Assembly: GCA_965117025.1 (NCBI GenBank)
Contig: OZ220746.1
Span: 186,001 to 250,000 of the forward strand
DNA from: VXPQ01 sp965117025
GTDB taxonomy: Bacteria; Bacteroidota; Rhodothermia; Rhodothermales; VXPQ01
Direction: 5' to 3'
DNA: 64,000 bases
Both the position numbers and the translations under genes were made by a program. Shown here piece by piece: positions 34,182 through 43,211 of this stretch (its first letter is position 1; every line of letters begins with the position of its first letter). The notes beneath the pieces were generated by a model. The model saw only the letters and a program-made list of their open reading frames with translations, ran no database searches and was not told the DNA's origin.

Positions 34182-37100
34182 TTAACGGAGTAATACGAAA
34201 CGCTGCGTCGTCGTACCTGACGGGGTAGTAAGGCGGCACAAGTAGATGCCGCTTGCCCACTGATCCGCCGTTAGTGCTGTTCGGTGGGTGCCAGGCGCCC
34301 GTTGCTCATCGAGCAAGGTGGCTATACGCCGTCCCAGCATGTCGAAGACTTCCAGTGTTACCTGCTCCGGCTCGGGCAGGGTAAACGTGATCATTCCATT
34401 CTGCCGCAGCGGATTCGGATGAATCGACGCGAGCAGCGGCTGCCGGGGCAGTTCATCATCCTCGATCGATGTTATCATGGAGGAAGGAGCCAGCACGCGC
34501 GCAGGTACAATAGCCTTGCGTGTAGAGGCGCTGCTCCAAAGCAAATGCGCCTGGCCCAATCCGCTATCCTTGAAATACTCCATCCGGACGGCGTAGTCCT
34601 GCCGGGCTTCCAACTGAAGAGGCGCACTGCTCGCCTCGGTGGCAGCCTGGTTCCGCCACTGGTCAATGACAAGCATTTCATCGATCCACAAGCGCACGCC
34701 ATCCTTGTTTTCGGTAGTGGTGTAGAACGTATACGCCTCGTCGTGCTGGGCCTCGATGAAGCCTGTCCATTGTACGCTGAATGTCTCGCTATCCAGGTTT
34801 GCCAACGGCGCATCGCCGGCCCAATTGAAGTTGATCTGTGCATCGACGCGCTCGATAGACTCGCCGCTTAAATCGATCGTGTCATAATACATCGCATGGA
34901 GCCCCTCCGGCTCTCCGGGGTCCACTGCCAACCCCGGGCCATGGAAATCCATCCAGTTGACATTGAAAAGGCCGCCGTCACCCGGATTGTTTTTGAAAAC
35001 AAGGAAAAGTTCATGGGGCCCACCCGGATCGGTGAGCGCCGCCGTTACGTCGCGGTAACTCTGCCATGCCCCCGTCCGCTCTACATGCGCCGTGCCGATA
35101 AGCGGTCCCTCGGGGGTGTCGGTGCGCATCTCAATGCGGCCGCCGGGCCCGGCCGAGGCGACACGGAATGTGACAAAACCGATATTTTTCAGGTTCATGG
35201 GCGACCAGGAGACATAATCGCCATGTTCGATGTAGCCGATGTTTTGCCCCCCGCCCAGCACATCCCCGGTCTTTTCGAGCTGGACGCCATTATTCGTCGT
35301 GAAGTGTTCCGCTTCAAGGCGTTTGGGATGCAGGATATGCTGTGCCCGTGCTGTGAGTGTGCCCGTGTCGCCTATCCCGCTGTCGGTGTAGCTGGCCTCG
35401 ACGATATAAAACAGGTTGTCAGCCGGGCCGCCGTGGGCGTCGATGATCGTCATCACGCCCTCACAGGCATTGAATTGATCAAGCGGATGACTGTGATCGT
35501 TGTGGCCGACAAAGGGCTGGAAGATCATCTCGTCACAGCCGAGGGTACCGTCTTCGGTGGCGCCGTCCTCGGCGTCGTTCACGCTGAAGGCAAACGCCAC
35601 CTGATCGCCCCAGTCAAAGAAGCCGCCGTTGACAGGGTCCGTGAGCGTGAGCATGGGCCTGGTATTGCCCGCGATGATATCGACCGATGCCGTCGCTTTA
35701 TTATCGGTGGCATCGGTAACGGTCAACTGTACGGTGAACGTGCCTGCCGTGCTGTAGGTGTAGGTGGGATTCGGATCCGTGGTGTCCTCTGTGCCGTCGC
35801 CGTCGAGATCCCAGGAGAATGTGAGCCTGTCGCCCGGATCGGGGTCAAAGGAATCTTCACTGGAGAATTGGACGGTTAGCGGCACTGCCCCGGAAGTCGG
35901 TTCGGCGCCCAGAATGGCCACCGGCGCGCGTGCGCCGCGCACGTAGCCGATACGTACGAGTTTAGAATCGTCGTTGCCGCCACCAAAGCCCGTACCCCAC
36001 TCCAGCAGGTAAAGCGCCCCATCCGGTCCGGCTTTCATGGTTATAGGCCGCAGCAGTTCGATATCTGCTGCAAAGGGATTGATGACAAGTATGTCACCGT
36101 TGTCGTCGAGCTTCACCTCGCGGATCCAGTTCCGGGACCATTCAAAGATAAAGACGGTGTCGTCGTAGTAAGCGGGGAGCTTGGTTTTGGAATCAAGGTC
36201 GGGGTCGAAGTGATACACCGGGCCGGACATCGCCGCCCGCCCGCCAGAGGTAAGGGCCGGAAAGGTGGACGAGGGACCGTAGGGATACCATATCCACGCC
36301 GGCTTCGCAGGCGGCAGATTGACGCTGCCTGTGTTGTTAGGCGAATTGTTGACAGGCGCGTTGCAGTTGAACGGCGCACCGGATGCTTCAGTGGCGAAAT
36401 CGTAATCCACGTAAGCCTGGTTCCGGCCAATGCAATAAGGCCAGCCATAGTTACCGGCCGTGCGTGTCCGATTCCACTCGTCGAGCCCTGCCGGACCCCG
36501 GCTCGATAACGGCGCGCCGGCGTCAGGGCCTATGTCGCCCCAATAGAGCCAGCCGGTTTCCGTGTCGAAGGCCATGCGAAAAGGATTACGCACGCCCATC
36601 ACGTAAATCTCTGGGCGTCCTGCGGAGCCGTCGGCCGGGAAAAGATTGCCGGAAGGGATCGTGTAGGTGCCGTCGGCTTGCGGGGTGATGCGCAGTATTT
36701 TACCACGCAGGTCGTTTGCATTACCCGACGTTCCCTGCGCATCCCACGGCGACCTGCCCGACCGCTCGTCGATCGGCGCGAATCCGTCCGATTCGAATGG
36801 ATTCGTGTTATCTCCTGTGGCGATAAAGAGGTTGCCTTCACCATCGAATACCAGCGCTCCTGCGGAATGACAACACTGTTCGCGCTGCACCGGGATCTCC
36901 AGGAGCACCTGCTCGGAAGACAGGTCCAGCTGATCGCCGACCAGCGTAAACCGTGAAACATGCTGTTTCGCTGCGTCGCCGGCAGGCGAATAGAAGAGGT
37001 AAATCCAACCGTTGTTGGTAAAGTCCGGGTCGAGCACAATGCCGAGGAGACCGTCTTCGTTGCTCGTTACGACGGACAGGGACGCCACGGTGGTAGTGAG

Positions 37101-38036
37101 CCCGGTGCCTGGCGTATAGAGGCGTAGCGTGCCCGCTCGCTCGACGAAGAAGACGCGTCCGTCCGACGCTACGGCCAGGTCCATCGGGTTGTCCGTATTG
37201 GCGTCGAGAATCGCTTTTTCGAAATACCCGTCCACAGTGGCCCCGCAATCTCCCGGCACTATCCCTGCGGCGTATCGAATGCCCTGCAGCAGGTGTTCGC
37301 GATAAGCCGGCTCGGCAAAACTCCCCTCCGTGTGTCCCCCGGCAGTATACCAGGACCGCCCCCCTTCATAGTCGTGGCACCACATAATCGGGTGGTCGCT
37401 TCCCATGTTACCACCCGAGTAGGTTGTCTCGTCAATGGTGGCCAACACGTGCACCTCGCCGCGCGGGTTATGTCGGAAGTTGTACCATTCGTCCGTACGT
37501 TGCCAGCGTTTGGGCAGCATCTCTGTAGAGGAGTGCACCGCATCGGCTACCTTCACGGTTCCTGTCTGGATGGCAGGATGGCTATGGAAATAAGCCCCTA
37601 CCAGGCCGCCGTAGAATGGCCAGTCGTATTCGGTATCCGCTGCCGAATGAATCCCGACGTAGCCTTTACCGGCGCGAATGAAACGTTCGAAGGCAGCCTC
37701 CTGCCCGGTGTTCAGCACGTTACCGGTCGTGTTGAGAAAGATGACGACCTGGTACTGTGCCAGGTTGGCGTCGGTGAAAGCGCCGGCATTTTCGGTAGCA
37801 TCTACCGTGAAGCCCCCTTGTGCGGCCAGGTCGCGCACGGCGGCGATGCCATTGGGTATGGAGGAATGCCGGAAGCCTGCCGTTTTCGAGAAGATGAGCG
37901 CCTTGAACGTGGCGGGGGCAGGGACGGGGCTCAGCCCGGTAAGCAACAGGACCCCGAGCAATAACGCAAAAATATTGAAAAACCCCACCGACGTATTGCG
38001 GAGGGCGTATCGCCAAAACCGCTTCGTCCTGTGCAT
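34182..38036 (-). CDS. Secreted multidomain protein: ThuA, PQQ-type sugar dehydrogenase, PKD, CBM6-like, PA14, C-terminal sorting domain
   Basis: 1284 residues. A hydrophobic export segment (about 17-40) precedes a ThuA-like/trehalose-utilisation domain (about 43-265; FKALIFSKTAGFRHSSIPNG, YVGIHSAADTEYDW). Next is a soluble glucose/sorbosone dehydrogenase-type beta-propeller (about 268-695; LAVASDGRVFFVERAG, GNLFIATGDNTNPF), a PKD domain (about 705-790; DLDGDGTEDTTDPNPTYTYS), a carbohydrate-binding CBM6-like module (about 905-1035; LEAEHFTTNNGVQLEK), a PA14 domain (about 1044-1185) and a type IX secretion C-terminal domain (about 1200-1284; IHPNPLRQNG, LEVFDMLGRRIATL, SGIYLCRL). Probably a surface oxidoreductase on sugars or glycans. 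An upstream ATG at 38090 adds 18 residues; the shorter start fits an export signal. Confidence 0.88.
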   Translation of the reverse strand: MHRTKRFWRYALRNTSVGFFNIFALLLGVLLLTGLSPVPAPATFKALIFSKTAGFRHSSIPNGIAAVRDLAAQGGFTVDATENAGAFTDANLAQYQVVIFLNTTGNVLNTGQEAAFERFIRAGKGYVGIHSAADTEYDWPFYGGLVGAYFHSHPAIQTGTVKVADAVHSSTEMLPKRWQRTDEWYNFRHNPRGEVHVLATIDETTYSGGNMGSDHPIMWCHDYEGGRSWYTAGGHTEGSFAEPAYREHLLQGIRYAAGIVPGDCGATVDGYFEKAILDANTDNPMDLAVASDGRVFFVERAGTLRLYTPGTGLTTTVASLSVVTSNEDGLLGIVLDPDFTNNGWIYLFYSPAGDAAKQHVSRFTLVGDQLDLSSEQVLLEIPVQREQCCHSAGALVFDGEGNLFIATGDNTNPFESDGFAPIDERSGRSPWDAQGTSGNANDLRGKILRITPQADGTYTIPSGNLFPADGSAGRPEIYVMGVRNPFRMAFDTETGWLYWGDIGPDAGAPLSSRGPAGLDEWNRTRTAGNYGWPYCIGRNQAYVDYDFATEASGAPFNCNAPVNNSPNNTGSVNLPPAKPAWIWYPYGPSSTFPALTSGGRAAMSGPVYHFDPDLDSKTKLPAYYDDTVFIFEWSRNWIREVKLDDNGDILVINPFAADIELLRPITMKAGPDGALYLLEWGTGFGGGNDDSKLVRIGYVRGARAPVAILGAEPTSGAVPLTVQFSSEDSFDPDPGDRLTFSWDLDGDGTEDTTDPNPTYTYSTAGTFTVQLTVTDATDNKATASVDIIAGNTRPMLTLTDPVNGGFFDWGDQVAFAFSVNDAEDGATEDGTLGCDEMIFQPFVGHNDHSHPLDQFNACEGVMTIIDAHGGPADNLFYIVEASYTDSGIGDTGTLTARAQHILHPKRLEAEHFTTNNGVQLEKTGDVLGGGQNIGYIEHGDYVSWSPMNLKNIGFVTFRVASAGPGGRIEMRTDTPEGPLIGTAHVERTGAWQSYRDVTAALTDPGGPHELFLVFKNNPGDGGLFNVNWMDFHGPGLAVDPGEPEGLHAMYYDTIDLSGESIERVDAQINFNWAGDAPLANLDSETFSVQWTGFIEAQHDEAYTFYTTTENKDGVRLWIDEMLVIDQWRNQAATEASSAPLQLEARQDYAVRMEYFKDSGLGQAHLLWSSASTRKAIVPARVLAPSSMITSIEDDELPRQPLLASIHPNPLRQNGMITFTLPEPEQVTLEVFDMLGRRIATLLDEQRAPGTHRTALTADQWASGIYLCRLTTPSGTTTQRFVLLR

Positions 38037-38631
38037 CCGCCTTCTATAGCGATGAATTACCACATCTATTGCGAAGAGGATTATACGCAAAAGTAGCGAG
38101 AAGTATTTTCAATGTACGGAAGGAAACGGCGATGGAATCCGGTGGAATCACCCGCCTTGTTATCATGCTGATTGGTTGTTGTTTTGATACGAATGTGCTA
38201 TCGTTTTACAGACGGGGTTCGGGGCAGGGTGTTGCCGAGACGCAAGGACGATAACAAAGCAAACGCATTCGCATTTGCTTTTTCCGGTTGGCTGGCGGGT
38301 CTGTTGTGGCATCGTTCGAGGCATGATGAGCGCCGCTGCCGCGCCAAGTATGGGGAGTTATGGGGACAATACACACAGCGGGTGCGTTATTCGATGTTGC
38401 CATTCGTCTATTGAGGACAGAGATGCCCGTTGATTTTTCAGTTGTTTTCGAAGGGTTCGGCTGGTACACGACTCCGGGACGCCAGACCCGAAATGACCCG
38501 AGGTTTGGCAATTTTTGTATCTAATTCCCATTTTTTGAATAGCTCCCGGCCGGAAAGCCTGCTGTGGCGAACGTGTTTCATATAAAAACGTATTTACAGG
38601 TTACAGACATGCAACATCCGTGTATGCGCAT
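38037..38631. other. 595-base region with no intact gene
   Basis: Between the large secreted protein and the next intact gene I find only short frames. One holds a recognisable C-terminal remnant of a sterol-reductase-like gene (38280-38414, separate entry). Bases 38415-38631 are AT-rich and probably contain the promoter for the plus-strand genes at 38632 onward, for example the TTTTTGTAT and TATAAAAACG tracts near 38510 and 38582. I see no repeat, RNA gene or terminator of convincing form. Confidence 0.5.
38280..38414 (+). pseudogene. C-terminal fragment of an ERG4/ERG24-type sterol reductase-like protein
   Basis: The 44 residues ending at the stop (38412-38414) include LLWHRSRHDERRCRAKYG, ELWGQYTQRV and SMLPFVY, the signature of the last cytosolic segment of the ERG4/ERG24/lamin-B-receptor family (LL.HR...DE..C..KYG..W..Y..RV.Y...P..Y). 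The frame is open upstream to about 38172 but those residues (FTDGVRGRVLPRRKDD) are unlike the family, and the many upstream membrane helices are missing. I read it as a decayed or truncated gene. A short real protein cannot be excluded. Confidence 0.6.
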
Positions 38632-39153
38632 ATGATCGAACGCTCTCTCCCCGATCTCTTCACCCATCTTCCCGACGATGCGCGCATTTGGATATACGCG
38701 GCGGATCGCGACCTGAATGAGCTCGAAGAAAACAGGGTCGTCGAAATCCTGCAGGAGTTCTGTGCTTCCTGGGAATCACATGGTCGTCCCGTAGCGAGCG
38801 GGGCGGGCATGGTGGAAAGCCGGTTTGCTGTCATAGCCGGCCATATTCCGGGTGGAGACATTTCCGGATGCGGTATCGACGCATCCGTTCACGCGCTTGA
38901 TAAGGCCCATGCTGAACTGGGCATTGAATGGTTGCCGTCATTGCTGGTGCATTACCGGGATGCCAATCAGGTTATCCGCTCTGTATCCCGGGCGCAATTT
39001 CGAGCATGTGCCGAAGCCGGTGAGGTACATATGGAAACTACTGTGTTCGATCCGGGGATAGAGTGGCTCGGAGATATGAGGGCCGGCAGGTTCGAACAGC
39101 CGGCGGGCGGCACCTGGCATCGTCGCGCATTTTCTTTGTCGTGTACCATTTGA
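38632..39153 (+). CDS. Conserved Bacteroidota protein of unknown function
   Basis: 173 residues. The pattern ARIWIYAADRDLNELEEN, a central EFCASWESHG, FAVIAGHIPGG and SGCGIDASVHAL matches a conserved Bacteroidota family of about 150-170 residues with the marks W-IY-DR, F-W-HG and SGC-ID-SV. Members are often labelled ABC transporter ATPase in databases, although no Walker motif is present and none is present here. No export signal is seen. The ATG at 38632 was chosen over a GTG at 38620. It is 18 bases before the potassium channel gene. Confidence 0.72.
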   Translation: MIERSLPDLFTHLPDDARIWIYAADRDLNELEENRVVEILQEFCASWESHGRPVASGAGMVESRFAVIAGHIPGGDISGCGIDASVHALDKAHAELGIEWLPSLLVHYRDANQVIRSVSRAQFRACAEAGEVHMETTVFDPGIEWLGDMRAGRFEQPAGGTWHRRAFSLSCTI

Positions 39154-39171
39154 TAGATATCCCGCCCGGGT

Positions 39172-40215
39172 ATGGCTGTACATAACCCACTTGCCTGGTT
39201 CGACACCACGGTCCGGGAAATTGTTGGCGTCTTTTTTTTCCTGCTTGTACTTGTTGCCGCAGGGTCGGTGGGTTATATGCTGATTGAGGGGTGGGACTGG
39301 ATGGACGGATTGTATTTTACGTTCATTACCTTGACTACCATAGGCTACGGGGAACTCCATGAGCTTTCGACGACGGGCCGGTTTTTTACCATTGTGATCG
39401 CCGTGCTTGGTATCGGCGCCGTTGCTTTTATTGCGGGTCGCAGCGCACAGGTGCTTCTGATCGGTCGCAATCTCAGGGAAGGCCGTATGAAAAGACACAT
39501 TAGTCACATGAAAAACCATTACATCGTTTGCGGATACGGCCGGGTGGGAAAACGTATCGTTAAAGATCTGATCAGGGCCGGAAAGGCGTTTGTCGTTATC
39601 GACCGGGCCGAGGATGAGATCGCGTTGTTACGAGAGGAAGGAATTCCGTTCATAGAAGGAGATGCCGAAAGCGAGAAAACCCTGAATGCGGCGGCTCTGA
39701 AATCGGCCAAGGGCCTGATTCTTGCGACGCCCGAAGACAGCACGAATGTTTTCGTTAGCCTTACCGCCCGCGGGATCCGGAAAGACTTGTTCATTCTCGC
39801 TCGCGCAAATTCACGGATAAATGCACAAAAACTTCTTCATGCCGGGGCCAATAAAGCCATTGCGCCTGACGAGATAGGCGCCCGGCGCATGGCTCAGGTT
39901 ATCCTGAGGCCGCATGTCGATCGGTTCATGGACGAGGTATTTCATGCCGAATCGCTTGACCGGGCAATGGACGAGGTAACGATACGGGAAGGCGCCGAAA
40001 TCATCGGTAAATCCCTGGCGCAAAGCCATTTCAGGCAGCAGTTCGACTTGATCGTCATTGCGGTCATCGATGGAGCTACACGAGAAATGCGTTTCAATCC
40101 GAATGCCCGGGATGCCATCAAGGCGCAGGATATTCTTATCGTGCTCGGACACCCGGAGGTCATTCAGCGTCTGCGCGAATTGCACGGGATGCCTGTCGTC
40201 AAATCGCATCGATGA
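39172..40215 (+). CDS. Two-helix potassium channel with RCK (TrkA-N/TrkA-C) domain
   Basis: 347 residues. Two transmembrane helices (GVFFFLLVLVAAGSVGYML and FFTIVIAVLGIGAVAFIAG) flank a pore loop with the filter TLTTIGYGE. The cytoplasmic RCK domain starts with YIVCGYGRVGKRIVKDLIRA, a GxGxxG nucleotide-binding strand, followed by the D at the end of the next strand in FVVIDRAEDE, and a C-terminal TrkA-C-like part (EGAEIIGKSLAQ, IVIAVIDG). It resembles MthK-type channels gated by ligand binding to the RCK ring. It overlaps the next gene by four bases (ATGA). Confidence 0.93.
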   Translation: MAVHNPLAWFDTTVREIVGVFFFLLVLVAAGSVGYMLIEGWDWMDGLYFTFITLTTIGYGELHELSTTGRFFTIVIAVLGIGAVAFIAGRSAQVLLIGRNLREGRMKRHISHMKNHYIVCGYGRVGKRIVKDLIRAGKAFVVIDRAEDEIALLREEGIPFIEGDAESEKTLNAAALKSAKGLILATPEDSTNVFVSLTARGIRKDLFILARANSRINAQKLLHAGANKAIAPDEIGARRMAQVILRPHVDRFMDEVFHAESLDRAMDEVTIREGAEIIGKSLAQSHFRQQFDLIVIAVIDGATREMRFNPNARDAIKAQDILIVLGHPEVIQRLRELHGMPVVKSHR

Positions 40216-41258
40216 ACACGATTTGCATGTTGCACCTGGATATAATGGCCTCTTTCCCTAAACGGCTTTTTGGTGTGCTCCTCCTGATGGCAGGGAGCCA
40301 CGCTGCCTCGGCGCAGTCCTACATCAATCAGCAGGACATTGAAGATGTGCTGGAGAAGTATCGCGTCGAGAAAGTGGCTGAACTTCCGGAGGTGGAATAC
40401 GACTATTTTGTACTGGGCGACGGCAGAGGGAGTACGGTCCTTGCCCGGAACAGTTTTTACAAGATCATGGGCCAGGGGGACGCAAAGCGCGGCCATGCCC
40501 GCTCCAAGCTGGTTGAACTTCTGAATCGCCGGCTGATGGGTACCGTACAGATTGGCGATACCCTGGTCGTTCCCCGACAATTCGAGACAGATTTTCGGGC
40601 CTATGCGCCGTTTCCGTTGCAGTATCCGGAGGCAGGGGAATTCGACAAACTATTCGTCATCCACAAGACTATACAGGCGTGGGCCGCCTATGAACATGGG
40701 GGTCTGGTGCGTTGGGGTATCGTCAACACAGGTACGCCGTCGAATCCAACCCCGCAAGGTCGTTTCAACTTCAACTGGAAAACTGAATACCGGATATCCA
40801 CGCTGAGTCCGCCCGGCGAGCGCTGGGAGATGTACTGGGTATTTAATTTTCACAACCCCCGGGGGATACACATCCATCAATATCCCATGCCGACGGGCGG
40901 TCCCACCAGCCACGGGTGTGTTCGACTGGTGGAAGTCGATGCGAAATGGATTTACGAGTGGGCCAATCCCTGGCAGGTGGACAACGGCCGGGTGGACGCA
41001 GGATCTGTAGGCAGCCGCATCATCGAGCAGGGCACCACAGTGCTTGTCGTCGGACAAGATCCTGAGGATGCTCCCGTTCCGTTCATCGCCGGAGAAGCCC
41101 CGGTGCTAAGACGAGTCGAATTGCCGGACCATCCGTACGATGTGCCGCCGGGTACAGACCAGCAGAAACGCTTCGACAGGCTACGCTCCGAAAAAACCGG
41201 CCCGCCCCCCCGCCAGGGCCTAATCGATAAAACTGAAGAGTCTTCCGAAGCGGGGTAA
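40212..41258 (+). CDS. Exported L,D-transpeptidase (YkuD domain)
   Basis: 348 residues. An N-terminal hydrophobic segment (about residues 12-34, ending ASAQS) is an export signal. The catalytic motif GGPTSHGCVRLVEVDA (the SHGC[VL]R core) identifies the YkuD domain (about 145-285). LFVIHKTIQAWAAYEHGG and IHIHQYPMPTGGP are family marks. It forms 3-3 cross-links in peptidoglycan or attaches proteins to it. The start overlaps the channel gene by ATGA; a later ATG at 40245 gives a cleaner signal peptide. Its 3' end overlaps the convergent lepB by 39 bases. Confidence 0.9.
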   Translation: MNTICMLHLDIMASFPKRLFGVLLLMAGSHAASAQSYINQQDIEDVLEKYRVEKVAELPEVEYDYFVLGDGRGSTVLARNSFYKIMGQGDAKRGHARSKLVELLNRRLMGTVQIGDTLVVPRQFETDFRAYAPFPLQYPEAGEFDKLFVIHKTIQAWAAYEHGGLVRWGIVNTGTPSNPTPQGRFNFNWKTEYRISTLSPPGERWEMYWVFNFHNPRGIHIHQYPMPTGGPTSHGCVRLVEVDAKWIYEWANPWQVDNGRVDAGSVGSRIIEQGTTVLVVGQDPEDAPVPFIAGEAPVLRRVELPDHPYDVPPGTDQQKRFDRLRSEKTGPPPRQGLIDKTEESSEAG

Positions 41259-42287
41259 CATTGCATCTCCATCCCAGGAGAAATAGATCAGCACGGCCTT
41301 ACCTACAATGTGATCCATGGGGACGAAGCCCCAGAAGCGGCTATCTTCCGAATTGTCCCTGTTATCCCCCATTACGAAGTAATAATCCTGCCGGAAAGTA
41401 TAAGAGGTGACCGGCTTCCCGTCCACTTCGAAGGTGCCATCGTTCGTCTGTCGGACGGAAAGTCCCTCGTACCGGGAAATAGCAGACGCATAGATAGCCC
41501 AGTTGTCATCCGTTAGCCTAATGGTGACTCCCTCGGCAGGGATGGTTACCGGACCAAAATTATCAGGCGTATACCCTCGTCCAGGGGGATACATCACCAT
41601 GTCGTAGTATCCGGCGCGCTCCGGCACGATAGACGGCTCGACACGGTCAATCCATGACCATCCTGCTATGGTTTCCGCTGCCGCACTGGTAGCCTGTATC
41701 CGGACCACACTCATGTCTGGCATCGCCTGAAACTCGGAGACTCCCAATTCCCGGAGCGCTGCACCGGAAAGGTGCATGCGGGGATCATTTTTGTGCACAT
41801 CCCAATACTGCTGCATATTCTTGTGCAGGGGTAGTGCGTTGCCATCGACATGGACCACCTTATCGATTACTTCCAGGGTCTCTCCCGGCATCCCTGTTAC
41901 ACGTTTGATATAATGTGTCTTGCGGTCTATCGGGTGATCATCAGGGGGAAAATTGAATACGATGGCGTCTCCTCGTTTTACACTGGTGAATCCGGGAAAC
42001 CGGGTATGAGGCAAGCGAAAATCCTTTATGTAGACAGGGGTAAAGGGGATGCCCAGCGTCATGGGCGTCCGCGTCCCGTAGTGTATTTTAGAGACGAATA
42101 GATAATCCCCGACAAGCAGGCTCTTCTCCATGGAGGGCGTAGGGATCCTGAAAAGATCAAAAAGGAGCGTTCTCACGATCAGCATGACCACAAGAATGAA
42201 CACGAATGCATCCGTCCATTCCCTGATAGCACTTTTACGTTTGGGCTCCCCGGAAGAACGCTTCCTGCCCGTCGATGAGGAAGCCAT
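41220..42287 (-). CDS. lepB: Signal peptidase I
   Basis: 355 residues. A membrane helix (TDAFVFILVVMLIVRTLLFD) is followed by the catalytic serine region IPTPSMEKSLLVGDYLFVSK, then GDAIVFNFPPD and YIKRVTGMPGE with the catalytic lysine, and GDNRDNSEDSRFWGFVP (box E) near the end. There is a long insertion of about 130 residues between the lysine region and the final box, larger than in E. coli LepB. It cleaves signal peptides from exported proteins in the inner membrane. The start at 42287 (MASSSTGRKRSS) was preferred; the upstream frame is basic and could be an earlier start. Confidence 0.93.
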   Translation of the reverse strand: MASSSTGRKRSSGEPKRKSAIREWTDAFVFILVVMLIVRTLLFDLFRIPTPSMEKSLLVGDYLFVSKIHYGTRTPMTLGIPFTPVYIKDFRLPHTRFPGFTSVKRGDAIVFNFPPDDHPIDRKTHYIKRVTGMPGETLEVIDKVVHVDGNALPLHKNMQQYWDVHKNDPRMHLSGAALRELGVSEFQAMPDMSVVRIQATSAAAETIAGWSWIDRVEPSIVPERAGYYDMVMYPPGRGYTPDNFGPVTIPAEGVTIRLTDDNWAIYASAISRYEGLSVRQTNDGTFEVDGKPVTSYTFRQDYYFVMGDNRDNSEDSRFWGFVPMDHIVGKAVLIYFSWDGDAMLPRFGRLFSFID

Positions 42288-42378
42288 ACGGGCCAGGCGG
42301 TCGTTTTTCGATGTGCGGCGTTTTTTTCGGCCTTTTGGAGATGCTGCCAAAATAGTATCCGGTCGATTGATTCGTACG

Positions 42379-43191
42379 TTAGTGATCGGGCTCCATCTCG
42401 AAAGACGGGCGCCCTTGTTCCAGGTCTGGAGGGGGTATCCCTTCGAGGAAAAAGCGTTCCCCGTCAAAACCGGTTAAAAACCAGGATTCCAAAGCGCTCA
42501 CATAATAATAATCCGCATAGGGTGCGTGTACGGCTTTTTCCAGCACAGGATGCAGCAGGGTGTGTTTGAGTTGTGGCAAAAGGTCCCGGTATTTTCGATC
42601 CGTCATCGTCACCACTCCCCTTTCGAAGGGGCCGTTGACATCCACGACAATCAGAGGAATGGTGTCGTTCAGGGCGAACCGGTATTCGAACTGGATATAT
42701 TCGGAAGCGGTCCCTCCTGTGCCGATCTGTTCCACCACGGTGCTGGTGGGCGGACCGAAGTACGCTTCCAGCATGGCCCGTAGTTGCCTCGTAAGCATGG
42801 TATCGACAGGTATGCGCTCGTTGCTTCCGAGGTACGCCCATTTCGTGTTCCCGAATGTTTCTTCAAATACGCCGGCTTCGGATGCGGAAATCAGGCGCAC
42901 ACTGTTTACCAGAGGAGTTGGCTCAGGATGGCGCAGCGCATGAAATACGGCCATCTGTTCTCGTATCGATTCACTTGCCCATGGGATCTGGTCCAGGGGC
43001 AATGGTACGGCGCGTAGACCCCGGCGCAAAAAGATGTTTTGTGCTTCTGTGTGCAAGCGGGCGTCCTGATACATCTCGAGCAGTGTTCGCGTGGAATCGC
43101 TTGACTGACACGCGGCATTCCTGGCGCTCCACACCGCACTTCCCGGCTGAAACAATATCCCCAGTAACACAAGGATTCGTATACTCCTCAT
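42379..43191 (-). CDS. Exported protein of unknown function
   Basis: 270 residues with a signal peptide (about 1-27, ILVLLGILFQPGSAVWSA). The rest has no motif I recognise. It contains a well-ordered core, EAYFGPPTSTVVEQIG and YIQFEYRFALNDTIPLIVVD followed by NGPFERGVVTMTDRKY, and a hydrophobic-aromatic C-terminal part with ADYYYVSALESWFLTG. The arrangement between lepA and lepB suggests an envelope role, but this is context only. I would not assign it to GWxTD or TPR proteins. Confidence that it is a real gene is high, because the reading frame is long, compact and tightly packed (21 bases after lepA). Confidence 0.75.
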   Translation of the reverse strand: MRSIRILVLLGILFQPGSAVWSARNAACQSSDSTRTLLEMYQDARLHTEAQNIFLRRGLRAVPLPLDQIPWASESIREQMAVFHALRHPEPTPLVNSVRLISASEAGVFEETFGNTKWAYLGSNERIPVDTMLTRQLRAMLEAYFGPPTSTVVEQIGTGGTASEYIQFEYRFALNDTIPLIVVDVNGPFERGVVTMTDRKYRDLLPQLKHTLLHPVLEKAVHAPYADYYYVSALESWFLTGFDGERFFLEGIPPPDLEQGRPSFEMEPDH

Positions 43192-43211
43192 CGAATTTAT
43201 CCGCCCGGTTG

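Noticed and set aside
34896..35879. A 327-residue plus-strand frame within the large secreted dehydrogenase gene
   Set aside because: Opposite to conserved PKD/CBM coding sequence; no start context or motif.
38303..38335. Possible extra repeat copy (GAGCGCCGCTG at about 38328)
   Set aside because: The match is only about 11 bases and lies in the sterol-reductase-like coding remnant; likely chance.
42379..43191. Assigning the exported protein between lepA and lepB to the GWxTD family
   Set aside because: It contains GPP and a similar beta pattern (EAYFGPP), but lacks the GWxT core.
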